Notes under the pieces: model-generated | The model's database searches: none | What the model saw: only the letters and a program-made list of their open reading frames with translations | What the model was told of the DNA's origin: nothing | Program-made: the position numbers and the translations under genes | Assembly: GCA_030704765.1 (NCBI GenBank) | Contig: JAUYDD010000058.1 | Coordinates: forward strand, 1-13,252 | DNA from: Nanobdellota archaeon | GTDB lineage: Archaea; Nanobdellota; Nanobdellia; Pacearchaeales; GW2011-AR1 | Direction of reading: 5' to 3' | Length of the DNA stretch: 13,252 bases | Shown here: piece by piece, positions 5,039-13,252 of the stretch | Numbering within the stretch: position 1 is the stretch's first letter | Layout of the letters: each line of letters starts with the position of its first letter

Positions 5039-5437
5039 CTAATATTTCCCTTTGCATCCTTGTCCAGAACATCCACTATATTTCCTCATAGGAGTATTCG
5101 CTGTCTTTGATGAATAATCATCTTTCCCTGAATAATCTCCTGTTGCAAAAGATGCAATGCCTGAATAACTTCCTCTAAAACTTGCTTTAGAATAATCTTG
5201 ATTATCAGGATATTGGCTGTTAGAATAACCAAGTCCAGTAGGCTTGTTAGGATTTGAGAATCCATAAGAAGGCCTGTCTTTTCTGAGATTTCTAGAAAAA
5301 AGAATTCTTGATTCACTAGAATAATCAGGATTCATGAATGCTCTTCTATTGCATCTGGGATAATTAGGGCATTCTCTGCAATTTCCTATGCATATAGGAT
5401 TTTCTTTACTTAACTGAATAGATTTTTGTTCATACAT
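5039..5437 (-). CDS. Cys/Tyr/Ser-rich small protein, last gene of Cdc48 operon
   Basis: 132 aa, no family recognised. The N terminus carries a compact Cys cluster CIGNCRECPNYPRC (16-29, C-x3-C-x2-C-x5-C) that could bind zinc or an Fe-S cluster. The C terminus has CSGQGCKGKY (123-132). The middle is low-complexity and rich in Tyr, Ser, Gly and Asp with repeated DYS/YSG motifs (e.g. NPDYSS, DYSKAS, GDYSGKDDYSS), so probably disordered. No signal peptide. The ATG is 5 nt after the stop of the upstream cdc48 gene, so it is co-transcribed with it. A role as adaptor or substrate-binding partner of Cdc48 is only a guess from context. Confidence 0.65.
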   Translation of the reverse strand: MYEQKSIQLSKENPICIGNCRECPNYPRCNRRAFMNPDYSSESRILFSRNLRKDRPSYGFSNPNKPTGLGYSNSQYPDNQDYSKASFRGSYSGIASFATGDYSGKDDYSSKTANTPMRKYSGCSGQGCKGKY

Positions 5438-5442
5438 GTTAT

Positions 5443-7701
5443 TTATTTTTTCTTCTTGGTCTCAGGATCTACACTGGTAATTTCTTTTGAATTTTCTTTT
5501 CCAATTGATTTTGAAACTTCAGAATAAGATTTATCAAAATCTTCTTTCATTATCTTAAACTCTTCCTTTACCTGGCTCTTATAATGCCTTTTTATTGCAT
5601 TCATTCCAGCTTCACGGCATATTGCCTCTATTTCAGCACCAGTAAATGATTCTGTCTTATCAATATAGTTCTTCAAGTCAACTGATTTGTCCAATGGCAT
5701 TTTTCTTGTATGTATTTTGAATATCTCTTCTCTTGTTTTCTTATCTGGTATATCAAGTTCTATAATAGAATCTATTCTTCCAGGACGTATCAATGAAGGA
5801 TCTATAAGATCTCTTCTATTAGTTGCAGCAATCACAACTACTTTTTCAAGATCTTCTATACCATCAAGTTCAGTTAAAAGCTGGTTCACAACTCTTTCTG
5901 TTGAATCAGTCAATGAACTTCCCCTTATTTTAGATATAGAATCAAACTCATCAAAAAATATTATAGATGGAGCAACCATTCTTGCTTTCTTAAATATTTC
6001 CCTTACATGTTTTTCAGATTCTCCTACCCATTTTGATATTAGTTCAGGGCCTTTTACAGATATGAAATTAGCACTGGATTCATTTGCAACAGCTTTGGCA
6101 AGCAAGGTTTTTCCAGTACCAGATGGACCAGTCAATAATATACCTTTAGAAGGTTTTATCCCAGCTTTTAAAAATAAATCAGGTCTTTTCAAGGGAAGTT
6201 CTACTAATTCCCTTAATCTCTCTTTAGCATTGTCAAGCCCTCCGATATCTGACCATCTTATATTAGGTTTATTTATCAAAACTTCCCTCATTGCAGAAGG
6301 TTCAACAATTTTTCTTGCTTCAAGAAAATTATCTCTAGAGACTTTTATCTTATCAAGTATTTCTATTGGAATCTCCTTATCCATGTTCTTTAATTCATTG
6401 AAATATGGTCTTATTGATTTCAATGCAGCTTCCTTGCACAGCACTTGAATATCAGCTCCTGTATATCCTATTGTCTTTCTAGATATCTCATCAAAATCAA
6501 CGTCTTTTGATAAAGGCATGCCTCTTGTATGTATCTGTAGTATCTCTTTCCTTCCTTCTTCACTAGGAGGATTTATCCTTAACTCCCTGTCAAATCTTCC
6601 AGGTCTTCTTAATGCTTCATCAATATCTTCAGGACGGTTCGTTGCAGCCATGACAACCACTTGGCCTCTTGATTTCAATCCATCCATTGATGTTAAAAGC
6701 TGTGCTACAATTCTTTTTTCTGTCTGGTCAATTCCTTCTCCTCTTTTTGGTGCAATTGAATCAACTTCATCAATGAATACAATAGACGGAGCATTTTTTT
6801 CAGCTTTTTCAAACACTTCTCTTAGATGTTTTTCAGATTCTCCATAATATTTACTCATAATTTCAGGTCCTGCAATAGAATAGAAAGATGAATCAATCTC
6901 ATTTGCAACAGCTTTGGCAAGTAAAGTCTTTCCAGTTCCAGGCGGGCCAGTCAATAATATGCCTTTAGGTGCACCAACTCCTAGTTTTTGGAAAACTTCA
7001 GGATGTTTCATAGGAAGCTCCACCATCTCCCTAACAAGCTCTATTTCATTTTTGAGCCCACCAATATCCTCATAAGAAACACCAGTTGATTTTTCTTCAG
7101 TCACATCTTCTGAAACAATGACTTTTGTCTCAGGAGTGACTATTACCTTATTTTTCGGTTGTACTTTGGATACAATATAGCTCAGTTTTGTTCCAAATAC
7201 ATCAATGACTATCTTCTGATTAATTGTCAAAGGTTTTGATAATAGCTTATTATGGAAAAATTCAGTTGGATCTTGTGAGAACTGTATCTCTTGCATTGGA
7301 GAAAGTATTATTGATTTTGCATTTTCAACTTCTGCCTTTTCTACTTCAATTTTTTCTCCAATAGAAGTGTTTAGGTTGCTTCTTGTTGTTCCATCAAGCC
7401 TTATTATTTCTTTTTTCCTTTCATCACCAAGTCCTTCATACTTGTACTTTGGACTTGGTGAGACAGGGGAAACAAAAGCTTTGCGTCCCCAATCTGAAGA
7501 TTGGAGTTTGTTTCTTTCTGTATTACTATGTGACCGTAAAGCTCTGACAACAATAGTTATCTTACCTTTTAATGTAATAATGTCTCCAGACACCAAATTA
7601 AGCTCATCCATCATTCTTGAATTTATCCTAGCTATGCCTTTTTCTATATCTTCTTGCAAAGATTCAGCAACTTCTAAAAATATTTTTTTCTTTTCAGCCA
7701 T
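5443..7701 (-). CDS. Cdc48/VAT-type AAA ATPase, paralogue 2
   Basis: 752 aa, close to the usual 730-760 for archaeal Cdc48/VAT. These form hexamers that thread and unfold proteins, often for the proteasome. N domain about 1-200; D1 with Walker A GPPGTGKT (252-259), Walker B ending D311-E312, pore loop KYYG (284-287), Asn355 and RRPGRFDR; D2 with Walker A GPSGTGKT (525-532, Ser in place of the second Pro), D584-E585, pore loop KWVG (557-560), Asn628 and RPGR (639-642). All catalytic positions are present. Odd points: about 35 extra residues (59-93) in the N domain encoded by a palindromic repeat pair, and a Lys-rich tail (ETKKKK) without the HbYX proteasome-docking motif. Start ATG is 1 nt after the hsp20 stop, so translation is coupled. 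Confidence 0.95.
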   Translation of the reverse strand: MAEKKKIFLEVAESLQEDIEKGIARINSRMMDELNLVSGDIITLKGKITIVVRALRSHSNTERNKLQSSDWGRKAFVSPVSPSPKYKYEGLGDERKKEIIRLDGTTRSNLNTSIGEKIEVEKAEVENAKSIILSPMQEIQFSQDPTEFFHNKLLSKPLTINQKIVIDVFGTKLSYIVSKVQPKNKVIVTPETKVIVSEDVTEEKSTGVSYEDIGGLKNEIELVREMVELPMKHPEVFQKLGVGAPKGILLTGPPGTGKTLLAKAVANEIDSSFYSIAGPEIMSKYYGESEKHLREVFEKAEKNAPSIVFIDEVDSIAPKRGEGIDQTEKRIVAQLLTSMDGLKSRGQVVVMAATNRPEDIDEALRRPGRFDRELRINPPSEEGRKEILQIHTRGMPLSKDVDFDEISRKTIGYTGADIQVLCKEAALKSIRPYFNELKNMDKEIPIEILDKIKVSRDNFLEARKIVEPSAMREVLINKPNIRWSDIGGLDNAKERLRELVELPLKRPDLFLKAGIKPSKGILLTGPSGTGKTLLAKAVANESSANFISVKGPELISKWVGESEKHVREIFKKARMVAPSIIFFDEFDSISKIRGSSLTDSTERVVNQLLTELDGIEDLEKVVVIAATNRRDLIDPSLIRPGRIDSIIELDIPDKKTREEIFKIHTRKMPLDKSVDLKNYIDKTESFTGAEIEAICREAGMNAIKRHYKSQVKEEFKIMKEDFDKSYSEVSKSIGKENSKEITSVDPETKKKK
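7425..7526. repeat. Palindromic repeat pair inside the cdc48 coding region
   Basis: First unit: perfect 10-bp arms CACCAAGTCC (7425-7434) and GGACTTGGTG (7451-7460), with a shortened inside. Second unit: AAACAAA (7470-7476) pairs with TTTGTTT (7507-7513) and ACAG (7463-7466) with CTGT (7518-7521), around AAAGCTTT and the hairpin CCCCAATC-TGAA-GATTGGAG (7487-7506, one mismatch). The same pair without a gene lies at 308-446. It encodes about residues 59-93 of the ATPase, in frame and with no stop. Confidence 0.85.
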
Positions 7702-7702
7702 T

Positions 7703-8080
7703 TTATCTTCTTAAAAAAACAACCTCCAATATTCCATTCCTGAAAGTATAGTCAAAATTCTTAATATTCACAAATCTAGGCAAGGACTTCCTGAAAACAG
7801 TGCCATTTTTTAGTTTCTGCGTAAGATAATCCTGGCAGCATTCTATATTTTTTCTTTTAGCAACAACAATAAGTTTACCATCTTTTACATCAACATCAAT
7901 ATCTTTTTCAGAAAATCCGGGCAGTTCAAAAATAAAGAATATTCTGTCATCACTTTCAATAAAATCAATTGTCCTTTCTTCTTCCTCGCCTTCTATCACT
8001 GGTTCATTTCCATTTCCTCTTCTATTTGAAAAAAATTCCCTTACTAATTCTTCAAATGGATCATCATCAAAAAATCCCAT
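7703..8080 (-). CDS. Hsp20-family small heat-shock protein
   Basis: 125 aa. The alpha-crystallin domain runs from about 37 to 122, with FELPGFSEKDIDVDVKDGKLIVVAKRK (51-77) and the closing NGILEVVF (115-122). A short acidic N terminus contains DPFEELVREFF (7-17). The protein stops right after the last strand (LRR), so the C-terminal I-x-I tail that links dimers into large oligomers is missing; small assemblies are likely. It holds unfolding proteins without ATP, and its place between two cdc48 genes suggests hand-over to those unfoldases. A strong GGAGG (8093-8089) lies 8 nt before the ATG, unusual here and consistent with independent initiation after a 73-nt gap. Confidence 0.93.
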   Translation of the reverse strand: MGFFDDDPFEELVREFFSNRRGNGNEPVIEGEEEERTIDFIESDDRIFFIFELPGFSEKDIDVDVKDGKLIVVAKRKNIECCQDYLTQKLKNGTVFRKSLPRFVNIKNFDYTFRNGILEVVFLRR

Positions 8081-8088
8081 TTATATTT

Positions 8089-8093
8089 CCTCC
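8089..8093 (-). promoter_or_regulatory. Shine-Dalgarno site of hsp20
   Basis: On the - strand CAGGAGGAAA precedes the ATG at 8080 by 8 nt. It is the clearest ribosome binding site in the window and fixes the start. Other operon genes have only 1-5 nt after the previous stop and rely on coupling. Confidence 0.8.
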
Positions 8094-8153
8094 TGCAAAT
8101 ATTCATCTTCAATATATGGCCCTAGTGTCATTGTAAGTTTTTTTAAGATTTAA

Positions 8154-10838
<2,685 letters not shown>

Positions 10839-10842
10839 TTTA

Positions 10843-11253
10843 TTATTTTTCTTGTCTTAGTTCTCCATTAATATTTTTATATCCATTTAATTTAATATGA
10901 TTGTTGCTTGAATTATTATTGCCAAAATTTAAGCTAATTCTACCGAATTCTTCAAAACACAGTTTTACCATATCATCCATAATTTTTTCTTGTTCTTTTA
11001 TAAAATTCACTATTTCTTTTGGTATAGACACTGTATAACTGTTGCCAACATATCTCATTTTAACAATAAACTCCTTTTTTTTAAGATCCATGAAATCATT
11101 GTGTTCTTGTTCATCTCTAGGATGTATTATCTTTGCATTGCACTTTGGGCAAGACATTGCTCTTAATACAAAACCATTCCTGACAGTTTGCACACGCTCC
11201 ATTTTTGTTTCACATTTTCCACAAAAGATAGTGTTAGCAAATATGTCAATCAT
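10843..11253 (-). CDS. Zinc-ribbon/AbrB-like protein, first gene of Cdc48 operon
   Basis: 136 aa. A zinc ribbon is formed by CGKC (11-14) and CPKC (35-38). It is followed by an AbrB/SpoVT-type swapped-hairpin segment, EFIVKMRYVGNSYTVSIPKEIVNFI (61-85), the usual DNA-binding form of antitoxins and transition-state regulators. The C-terminal third is acidic helix plus an Asn-rich tail. It is a likely DNA-binding regulator and, as first gene, may control its own operon through the repeats upstream. Next gene begins 4 nt after its stop. The DNA target is inferred, not shown. Confidence 0.75.
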   Translation of the reverse strand: MIDIFANTIFCGKCETKMERVQTVRNGFVLRAMSCPKCNAKIIHPRDEQEHNDFMDLKKKEFIVKMRYVGNSYTVSIPKEIVNFIKEQEKIMDDMVKLCFEEFGRISLNFGNNNSSNNHIKLNGYKNINGELRQEK

Positions 11254-11290
11254 TTTATTATTTGGTGGTCATAAGATTTAGTTTAATAAT

Positions 11291-11298
11291 TATAAAAG
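11291..11298 (-). promoter_or_regulatory. Proximal TATA box of the Cdc48 operon
   Basis: CTTTTATA on the - strand lies about 41 nt before the ATG at 11253, predicting a leader of roughly 15 nt. No Shine-Dalgarno site is visible in that leader. It competes as promoter with the distal TATA box at 11466-11474. Confidence 0.45.
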
Positions 11299-11359
11299 AA
11301 TTCCTTGTGATTGGTTGATGTTTATATTGCATATTCTGTTTGCTCAATTTTAATTCAAA

Positions 11360-11408
11360 CCCTTGAAAAGCCAGTTTCATGACATTGCATGTCTTGGCTC
11401 TTCGAGGG
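11360..11408. repeat. Nested inverted repeat upstream of operon (unit M)
   Basis: Arms CCCTTGAAAAGCCA (11360-11373) and TGGCTCTTCGAGGG (11395-11408) pair at 12 of 14 positions plus one G-T. Inside is GACAT-TGC-ATGTC (11381-11393). The overall layout resembles the other units, but the inner hairpin is 5-3-5, not 8-4-8, so it may be unrelated or decayed. It would fall in the leader of a transcript from the distal promoter. Confidence 0.65.
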
Positions 11409-11431
11409 GAAAAGAGGTGTTTAAAGTATAA

Positions 11432-11476
11432 TGTATATACTTTATGTATATACGATAGATATATACTATATAAATC
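11432..11476 (-). promoter_or_regulatory. Triple 13-bp operator-like repeat with TATA box
   Basis: Three tandem 13-mers share a central (G/A)TATATAC: TGTATATACTTTA (11432-11444), TGTATATACGATA (11445-11457) and GATATATACTATA (11458-11470). On the - strand TTTATATAG (11474-11466) at their upstream end is a good TATA box, and the two distal repeats cover the predicted start of transcription. GTATATAC is itself a palindrome. Together this looks like a repressor-controlled promoter reading toward the Cdc48 operon with a leader of about 190 nt. No gene follows on the + strand for 880 nt. Confidence 0.5.
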
Positions 11477-11513
11477 TTTCTAATGCTCTTCCAGTAGTAA
11501 AAAAAAGATAAAT

Positions 11514-11825
11514 TCAATACCTAAATTCAATTCCACCAAAGACTTCATATTTAAAATCTTCTTTAAAATTTCCTTTTCCATTAAAATAAAGTTTAGAACT
11601 ATATTTTTTATTATTATATAAAGATAATTCAAGTTTTCCATTTGGAAAATATTTTTTATAAAAATCTATGATTTCAGGATCATTCAATGCAGATAATGTT
11701 GCTTGTTCAATAGCATCTATTGGAGCAGAATCTGCTATGCATCTAGAACTCTTAGAAACGCTAGCGCAACCACTCGTTATGCTTAATAAAACAATGCTGG
11801 CTAAACCAAATAATTTTCTTTTCAT
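11514..11825 (-). CDS. Small putative lipoprotein
   Basis: 103 aa. The N terminus MKRKLFGLASIVLLSITSGC is a signal peptide with a lipobox-like end, so Cys20 is the probable lipidated residue (position -3 is Thr rather than Leu, making it imperfect). The mature part (about 83 aa) has Cys28 and a Tyr/Lys/Phe-rich second half (LSLYNNKKYSSKLYFNGKGNF) that looks beta-stranded. No family recognised. TTAAAAAG about 26 nt before the ATG on the - strand is a plausible TATA box, so a leaderless transcript is likely. Confidence 0.6.
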   Translation of the reverse strand: MKRKLFGLASIVLLSITSGCASVSKSSRCIADSAPIDAIEQATLSALNDPEIIDFYKKYFPNGKLELSLYNNKKYSSKLYFNGKGNFKEDFKYEVFGGIEFRY

Positions 11826-11896
11826 TATTTTCTTGAATTAAAACACTTTTTAAGATTATTCATCTTGTCAGTAGACGAGCTTTTTCCTCTAAATTT

Positions 11897-12118
11897 AAAA
11901 ATTCTTCTGTTTTAGAATTTTTAAGCCACAAAATTTGATTGACAAATTTTGATGTTTAGGAAATCTTCAAAGTTCATAAACTCTCTTGCACATTTTAACC
12001 CTTGCTTACCTATCCCCCTCTTTCATTCATATGACACTATCTATAAAAATTAGAAAATCAGGCTGTCTGAAAGCGACTGATTTTCAATAATCTCTGATTT
12101 TTGCAGAGCAAAAATCAG
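11897..12118. repeat. Series of hairpins in the 530-nt gap upstream of 12356
   Basis: The stretch 11826-12355 holds no gene I can support. It contains AAAAATTCT/AGAATTTTT (11897-11905 with 11914-11922), CAAAATTTG/CAAATTTTG (11929-11937 with 11943-11951), GAAAATCAG/CTGATTTTC (12053-12061 with 12077-12085, with a TGAA inside) and the perfect 11-bp CTGATTTTTGC-AGA-GCAAAAATCAG (12094-12118). The last two share the CTGATTTT core. The third may be a decayed unit of the nested family. From 12200 to 12340 the DNA is almost pure A/T. Confidence 0.6.
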
Positions 12119-12317
12119 CAAATGTTCAACTTCTGTCTTATAGGCTGAATTATTCCATACCACAAAATTATCCGAATAGATATCCTGGAAGATAAAAAGC
12201 ATTATGTTGCTCTAGTATAGAAAAATATATTAAACTGTTATACTTAAAAGTATATTATATATTAAATCAAAAAATATAACTATATCAATATAATATATAT
12301 TTTAGAATATAATAATG

Positions 12318-12328
12318 TTTTAAAATAT
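12318..12328 (+). promoter_or_regulatory. TATA box of the gene at 12356
   Basis: TTTTAAAATAT lies about 33 nt before the ATG at 12356, predicting a leader of a few bases. Other AT-rich candidates exist just upstream (12283-12300), and a TATACTT-AA-AAGTATA palindrome lies at 12239-12254. Confidence 0.45.
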
Positions 12329-12355
12329 GTCAAAACTAAATAGTTACAACATAAA

Positions 12356-13009
12356 ATGACACTAGAAAGATTATTATTTAAGACAACTGCAACTGCTCTT
12401 GCAGCAGGAACTATTCTTGGAGTAAGTTATCTTGCTACAACTGCTCTTGAAAATTTTGAACCAATAGAAGTTGCTCAAGCCCAGATTCGAGCTTATCAAG
12501 AAATTGAACCAAATCCAGAACCTGTTAAAAAAATTGTAAAAAAAGTTATAGTAAGAAGCCATTCTCCATCTGAACAACAATATGCTGATAATCATAATAA
12601 AGAAAATACAGAACCAGCATACACAACTGATGATGTTCAAGAAGTTTGTTTAACTAGAACAAGGATAATAGATGCATCACCACTAGTTTCCCAGGAATTT
12701 ACTCAAGTTCAAGAACAAAGATCACCATTTGGTAGCCAAGTGCAAGTTCAGACTCCTTCAAGACAATTCCAACAACAATTCTCTAGTGAAATGAATATAA
12801 GAGGGGCTCCTGATACATATCATGCTCATGTTCATTATAGAAATTATCCAGCAAATAATTGCTATAGTCATATTTATTGTGGTCCTAGAAGGCCTGTTTT
12901 AAGAGCAATTGGCTGGACAACTGCAGCACCTTTTAGATTAGCTAGATTGGCTGTTACAGGAAATTTTTATCATCCTATGGATCCAAGACATAGATTTAAT
13001 CGTTGGTAA
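12356..13009 (+). CDS. Putative exported Gln/His/Tyr-rich protein
   Basis: 217 aa, no family recognised. Residues about 8-30 (FKTTATALAAGTILGVSYLATTA) form a hydrophobic segment that can be a signal anchor or signal peptide; VAQAQ (39-43) is a possible cleavage site. Then comes a Pro/Glu and Lys stretch (EPNPEPVKKIVKKVIV, 51-66), a Gln-rich low-complexity middle (115-145) and a C-terminal third rich in His, Tyr and Arg with HAHVHYRNYPANNCYSHIYC (156-175) and a basic end (RHRFNRW). Cys98, Cys169 and Cys175 may pair. His clusters could bind metal. The frame has clean ends and normal codon use for the window. Alone on its strand, between repeat-rich gaps. Confidence 0.6.
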   Translation: MTLERLLFKTTATALAAGTILGVSYLATTALENFEPIEVAQAQIRAYQEIEPNPEPVKKIVKKVIVRSHSPSEQQYADNHNKENTEPAYTTDDVQEVCLTRTRIIDASPLVSQEFTQVQEQRSPFGSQVQVQTPSRQFQQQFSSEMNIRGAPDTYHAHVHYRNYPANNCYSHIYCGPRRPVLRAIGWTTAAPFRLARLAVTGNFYHPMDPRHRFNRW

Positions 13010-13098
13010 TTTTTTTCTCAAATATTAAAGTGAAAATAAGGTATATTTTTCAAAACAATAATTAATTTAATCAAATTAAAAAACTACAAATTATTATT

Positions 13099-13252
13099 AT
13101 GTCGGAAATTGAAAACCTCATCTTTTAAGACCAGCAAAATTATTTTTTGCGTACCTTACTTATTTTAATATGTAGAAAGCAAAAATAATTTTGGGGGTGT
13201 TCAAGAACCACACGCCATGTGTTTTAACACATGGTTCTTGACATGAGGTAGT
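13099..13252. repeat. Nested repeat unit interrupted by a pair of units
   Basis: 13099-13130 is an exact inverted copy of 139-108 (unit B), and 13244-13252 continues that copy (TGAGGTAGT). Between them, at about 13131-13243, are 113 nt made of two units. Unit I has arms AAAATTATTTTTTGC (13136-13150) and GCAAAAATAATTTT (13179-13192) around a decayed TTACTTAT-TTTA-ATATGTAG. Unit J has arms TCAAGAAC (13201-13208) and GTTCTTGA (13234-13241) around CCATGTGT-TTTA-ACACATGG (13215-13234). The older copy runs off the window end. Confidence 0.9.

Noticed and set aside
5755..5785. Loss of arginine finger in D2 of Cdc48 paralogue 2 (RPGRIDS instead of RPGRFDR)
   Set aside because: The two arginines of RPGR are both present, and human p97 D2 also lacks the third Arg (RPGRLDQ), so this is normal variation.
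5687..6448. Long + strand open frames opposite the cdc48 genes (also 9643-9978 and 10207-10668)
   Set aside because: They are antisense shadows of conserved ATPase domains, rich in Ser/Leu/Phe from the complementary codons, without promoters.
12094..12118. Transcription terminator
   Set aside because: The 11-bp hairpin is perfect but is not followed by a T run on either strand, and no gene ends nearby.

Overview
The window looks like a piece of an AT-rich archaeal genome, most likely a DPANN-type lineage (Pacearchaeota/Woesearchaeota-like). The evidence is two double-AAA Cdc48/VAT ATPases in a single operon with a small heat-shock protein, TATA boxes about 23-33 nt upstream of many start codons so that most single genes look leaderless, few Shine-Dalgarno sites, a UPF0175/DUF3368 toxin-antitoxin pair, and a tRNA-Ser fragment. 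The lineage is inferred from gene content and style, not from a marker gene.

Layout. 1-450: non-coding, packed with nested inverted repeats plus one GC-rich structured islet. 490-4870: an accessory island of small independent cassettes: a Fic protein (- strand), two small membrane proteins (- strand), a toxin-antitoxin module (+ strand) and a four-helix membrane protein (- strand). Short GC-rich sequences resembling tRNA 3' ends lie at or near the cassette borders (243-255, 1533-1572, 2951-3014, 4834-4854, perhaps 3846-3867). The one at 2951-3014 is clearly the 3' part of a tRNA-Ser(UGA). 4880-5010: another repeat cluster. 5039-11253: a tight five-gene operon on the - strand, read in the order zinc-ribbon/AbrB-like protein, Cdc48 paralogue 1 (894 aa, with unusual inserts), Hsp20, Cdc48 paralogue 2 (752 aa), Cys/Tyr/Ser-rich small protein. 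It is a protein-quality-control operon: Hsp20 would hold unfolding proteins and the Cdc48 rings would unfold them. 11254-11513: upstream region with three 13-bp repeats next to a TATA box. 11514-11825: a small putative lipoprotein. 12356-13009: a putative exported or anchored Gln/His/Tyr-rich protein. 13099-13252: more nested repeats.

The main discovery candidate is the repeat family. At least ten units share one architecture: complementary outer arms of 8-15 bp whose sequence differs from unit to unit, enclosing an inner hairpin of exactly 8 bp + 4 nt + 8 bp with a TAAA or TGAA loop (TTTA or TTCA on the other strand). Stems vary but stay self-complementary. Units often come in pairs of about 100-140 nt. 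One pair sits in frame inside the second cdc48 gene, adding about 35 residues to its N domain. Another pair has split the inner hairpin of an older unit at 13099-13252, so the pair behaves as a mobile piece with no evident target duplication. The best current model is a cargo-less element with hairpin ends, reminiscent of IS200/IS605-derived elements, but the changing yet complementary arms are not explained by simple copying.
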